Source: Anaerohalosphaeraceae bacterium
GTDB taxonomy: Bacteria; Planctomycetota; Phycisphaerae; Sedimentisphaerales; Anaerohalosphaeraceae
Length of the DNA stretch: 64,000 nucleotides
Assembly: GCA_035378985.1 (NCBI GenBank)
Contig: DAOSUR010000011.1
Coordinates: 52,603-116,602 of the forward strand
Reading direction: 5' to 3'
The notes under the pieces: model-generated
The model's input: only the letters and a program-made list of their open reading frames with translations
The model's database searches: none
What the model was told of the DNA's origin: nothing
Program-made: the position numbers and the translations under genes
Part shown: positions 62,928 through 64,000 of the stretch, piece after piece
Layout: each line of letters begins with the position of its first letter
Numbering within the stretch: the stretch's first letter is position 1

Positions 62928-64000
62928 ATGGCGAACGCGAATGCAACAGGTCTTTCGGCTCTGGATATGAAATGTGTAGAAACCATCCGTTTTCTGGCGA
63001 TGGATGGAGTTCAGGCTGCCAATTCCGGGCATCCCGGGATGCCGATGGGGATGGCCGCCGCTGCCTATGCACTCTGGATGCGGCACCTCCGGTTTAATCC
63101 CGCCGACCCGAAATGGCTCAACCGCGACCGTTTCATCCTCTCGGCCGGACACGGCAGCATGCTCCTGTACGCCCTGCTTCACTTGTGCGGGTTTGACCTG
63201 CCGCTGGACGAACTGAAACAGTTCCGTCAGTGGGGCAGCAAGACCCCCGGCCATCCGGAATACGGACACACCCCCGGTGTGGAAGTCACCACCGGACCGC
63301 TGGGCCAGGGCATCTCCAACGGTGTCGGCATGGCCATTGCCCAAAAGTACCTGGCCGCACGATACAACAAAGAAGGATTCCCGATTTTTGACTATAAAAT
63401 CTATGTCATTGCCGGCGACGGCTGCCTTCAGGAAGGCGTCAGCGGCGAGGCTTCCAGTCTGGCCGGTCATCTGGGGCTGGACAACCTGATTGTCATCTAC
63501 GATGACAACGGCATCACCATCGACGGCGAAACGCATCTATCCTTCACCGAAGACGTCGCCAAACGGTATGAGGCCTACGGCTGGAATGTCCACACCGTCG
63601 GCGGCGACGGCCACAACATCGCCGAGCTGGACCGCGTCCTCGAAATCGCCAAAAAACCCAACGGCAGACCCACACTCATCAAATTCCGCTCGCATATCGG
63701 CTTCGGAAGCCCGAATTTCCAGGACACCCATACCGCCCACGGCGCCCCCCTGGGCGTAGAAGAGTGCAAGCTGATTAAGAAAAACGCCGGCTGGGACCCG
63801 GAGAAGACCTTTGTCGTACCGGAGGAAGTCGCCGCTCATATGGGGCAGGCCAAACAGAAAGGCGCCCGTCTCCAAAAAGAGTACGAGGCCCTCTTTGCAA
63901 AGTACGCTCAGGCGTATCCGCAGGAGGCCAAAGAAATTACGGATGCCCTGGCCGGCCGGCTTCCAATGGAGATTGAACCATTGCTGCCGAAATTCGAGGC
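62928..64000 (+). CDS. tkt: Transketolase, N-terminal part (runs off the window)
   Basis: Thiamine-diphosphate enzyme of the pentose phosphate pathway. The first 357 residues are present: CVETIRFLAMDGVQAANSGHPGMPMGMAAAAYALW, HGSMLLYALLHLCGF, TTGPLGQGISNGVGMAIA and the ThDP/Mg motif GDGCLQEGVSGEASSLAGHLGLDNLIVIYDDN. ATG 62928 follows GAGG. The 3' part (pyrimidine-binding and C-terminal domains) lies outside. Full length transketolase is normally about 660 residues. Confidence 0.96.
   Translation, partial: MANANATGLSALDMKCVETIRFLAMDGVQAANSGHPGMPMGMAAAAYALWMRHLRFNPADPKWLNRDRFILSAGHGSMLLYALLHLCGFDLPLDELKQFRQWGSKTPGHPEYGHTPGVEVTTGPLGQGISNGVGMAIAQKYLAARYNKEGFPIFDYKIYVIAGDGCLQEGVSGEASSLAGHLGLDNLIVIYDDNGITIDGETHLSFTEDVAKRYEAYGWNVHTVGGDGHNIAELDRVLEIAKKPNGRPTLIKFRSHIGFGSPNFQDTHTAHGAPLGVEECKLIKKNAGWDPEKTFVVPEEVAAHMGQAKQKGARLQKEYEALFAKYAQAYPQEAKEITDALAGRLPMEIEPLLPKFE

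Overview
The window is GC-rich bacterial chromosome. A Planctomycetota member of the Phycisphaerae type is my best guess. This rests on the FIMAH/choice-of-anchor secreted protein, the LptD-containing envelope with RND pumps, and the run S41 peptidase / lysS / LolCDE-like genes / ilvE / prenyl synthase. The assignment is inference; no rRNA is present. The window starts inside eno (minus strand) and ends inside tkt (plus strand).

Layout. 1-3074: eno 5' end, an alpha/beta hydrolase and a secreted FIMAH protein, all minus strand. 3286-12289: a large arsenic/thiol-redox island on the plus strand in two blocks, each led by its own ArsR repressor and a palindromic operator. Block 1 holds arsR, a UPF0718/ArsP-type permease, trmO, a mini-thioredoxin, a DGC-domain protein, a membrane thioredoxin, a SurA-like/thioredoxin fusion and CcdA. 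Block 2 holds arsR, two tandem thioredoxin-type arsC genes, arsM, acr3 and another membrane thioredoxin. Together they can reduce arsenate, methylate or export arsenite, and supply reducing power across the membrane. 12296-19746: a spermidine-synthase-like gene pair, then a three-gene RND efflux system whose adaptor is broken by an in-frame TGA. 19969-27865: tRNA-Pro, efp and addAB. 28017-29677: an enolase-superfamily enzyme and rpmH, the latter behind a clear sigma-70 promoter.

29733-43566 is a tightly packed minus-strand run: tetR, a second and intact RND system, a glycosyltransferase, a LolD-type ABC ATPase, its very large FtsX-type permease (also interrupted by an in-frame TGA), ispG and a small protein kinase. 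43675-46727: a lone larA homologue, the RNase P RNA gene and an XRE/S24 regulator. 46886-60149: lptD, fba, then a long plus-strand operon (S41 protease, lysS, LolC/E/D-like transporter, ilvE-type aminotransferase, polyprenyl synthase). 60212-64000: an outer-membrane barrel, folC and tkt, with readable promoters between folC and tkt.

The most unusual object is the RNase P RNA gene (about 45275-45886). Its core is canonical class A with a 9-bp P1 helix. Three palindromic elements of about 93 nt, sharing the arm CCCCGCACCTACTTG, sit where helices P3 and P12 belong and at the P2-P4 junction. Two of the three share most of their interior; the third keeps only the arms, which show compensatory change. 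This looks like a repeat family colonising, or an RNA-processing module built into, an essential ribozyme. Secondary points of interest are the two in-frame UGA codons at positions where homologues have sense codons, a frameshift in a signal peptide, and the SurA-thioredoxin fusion.
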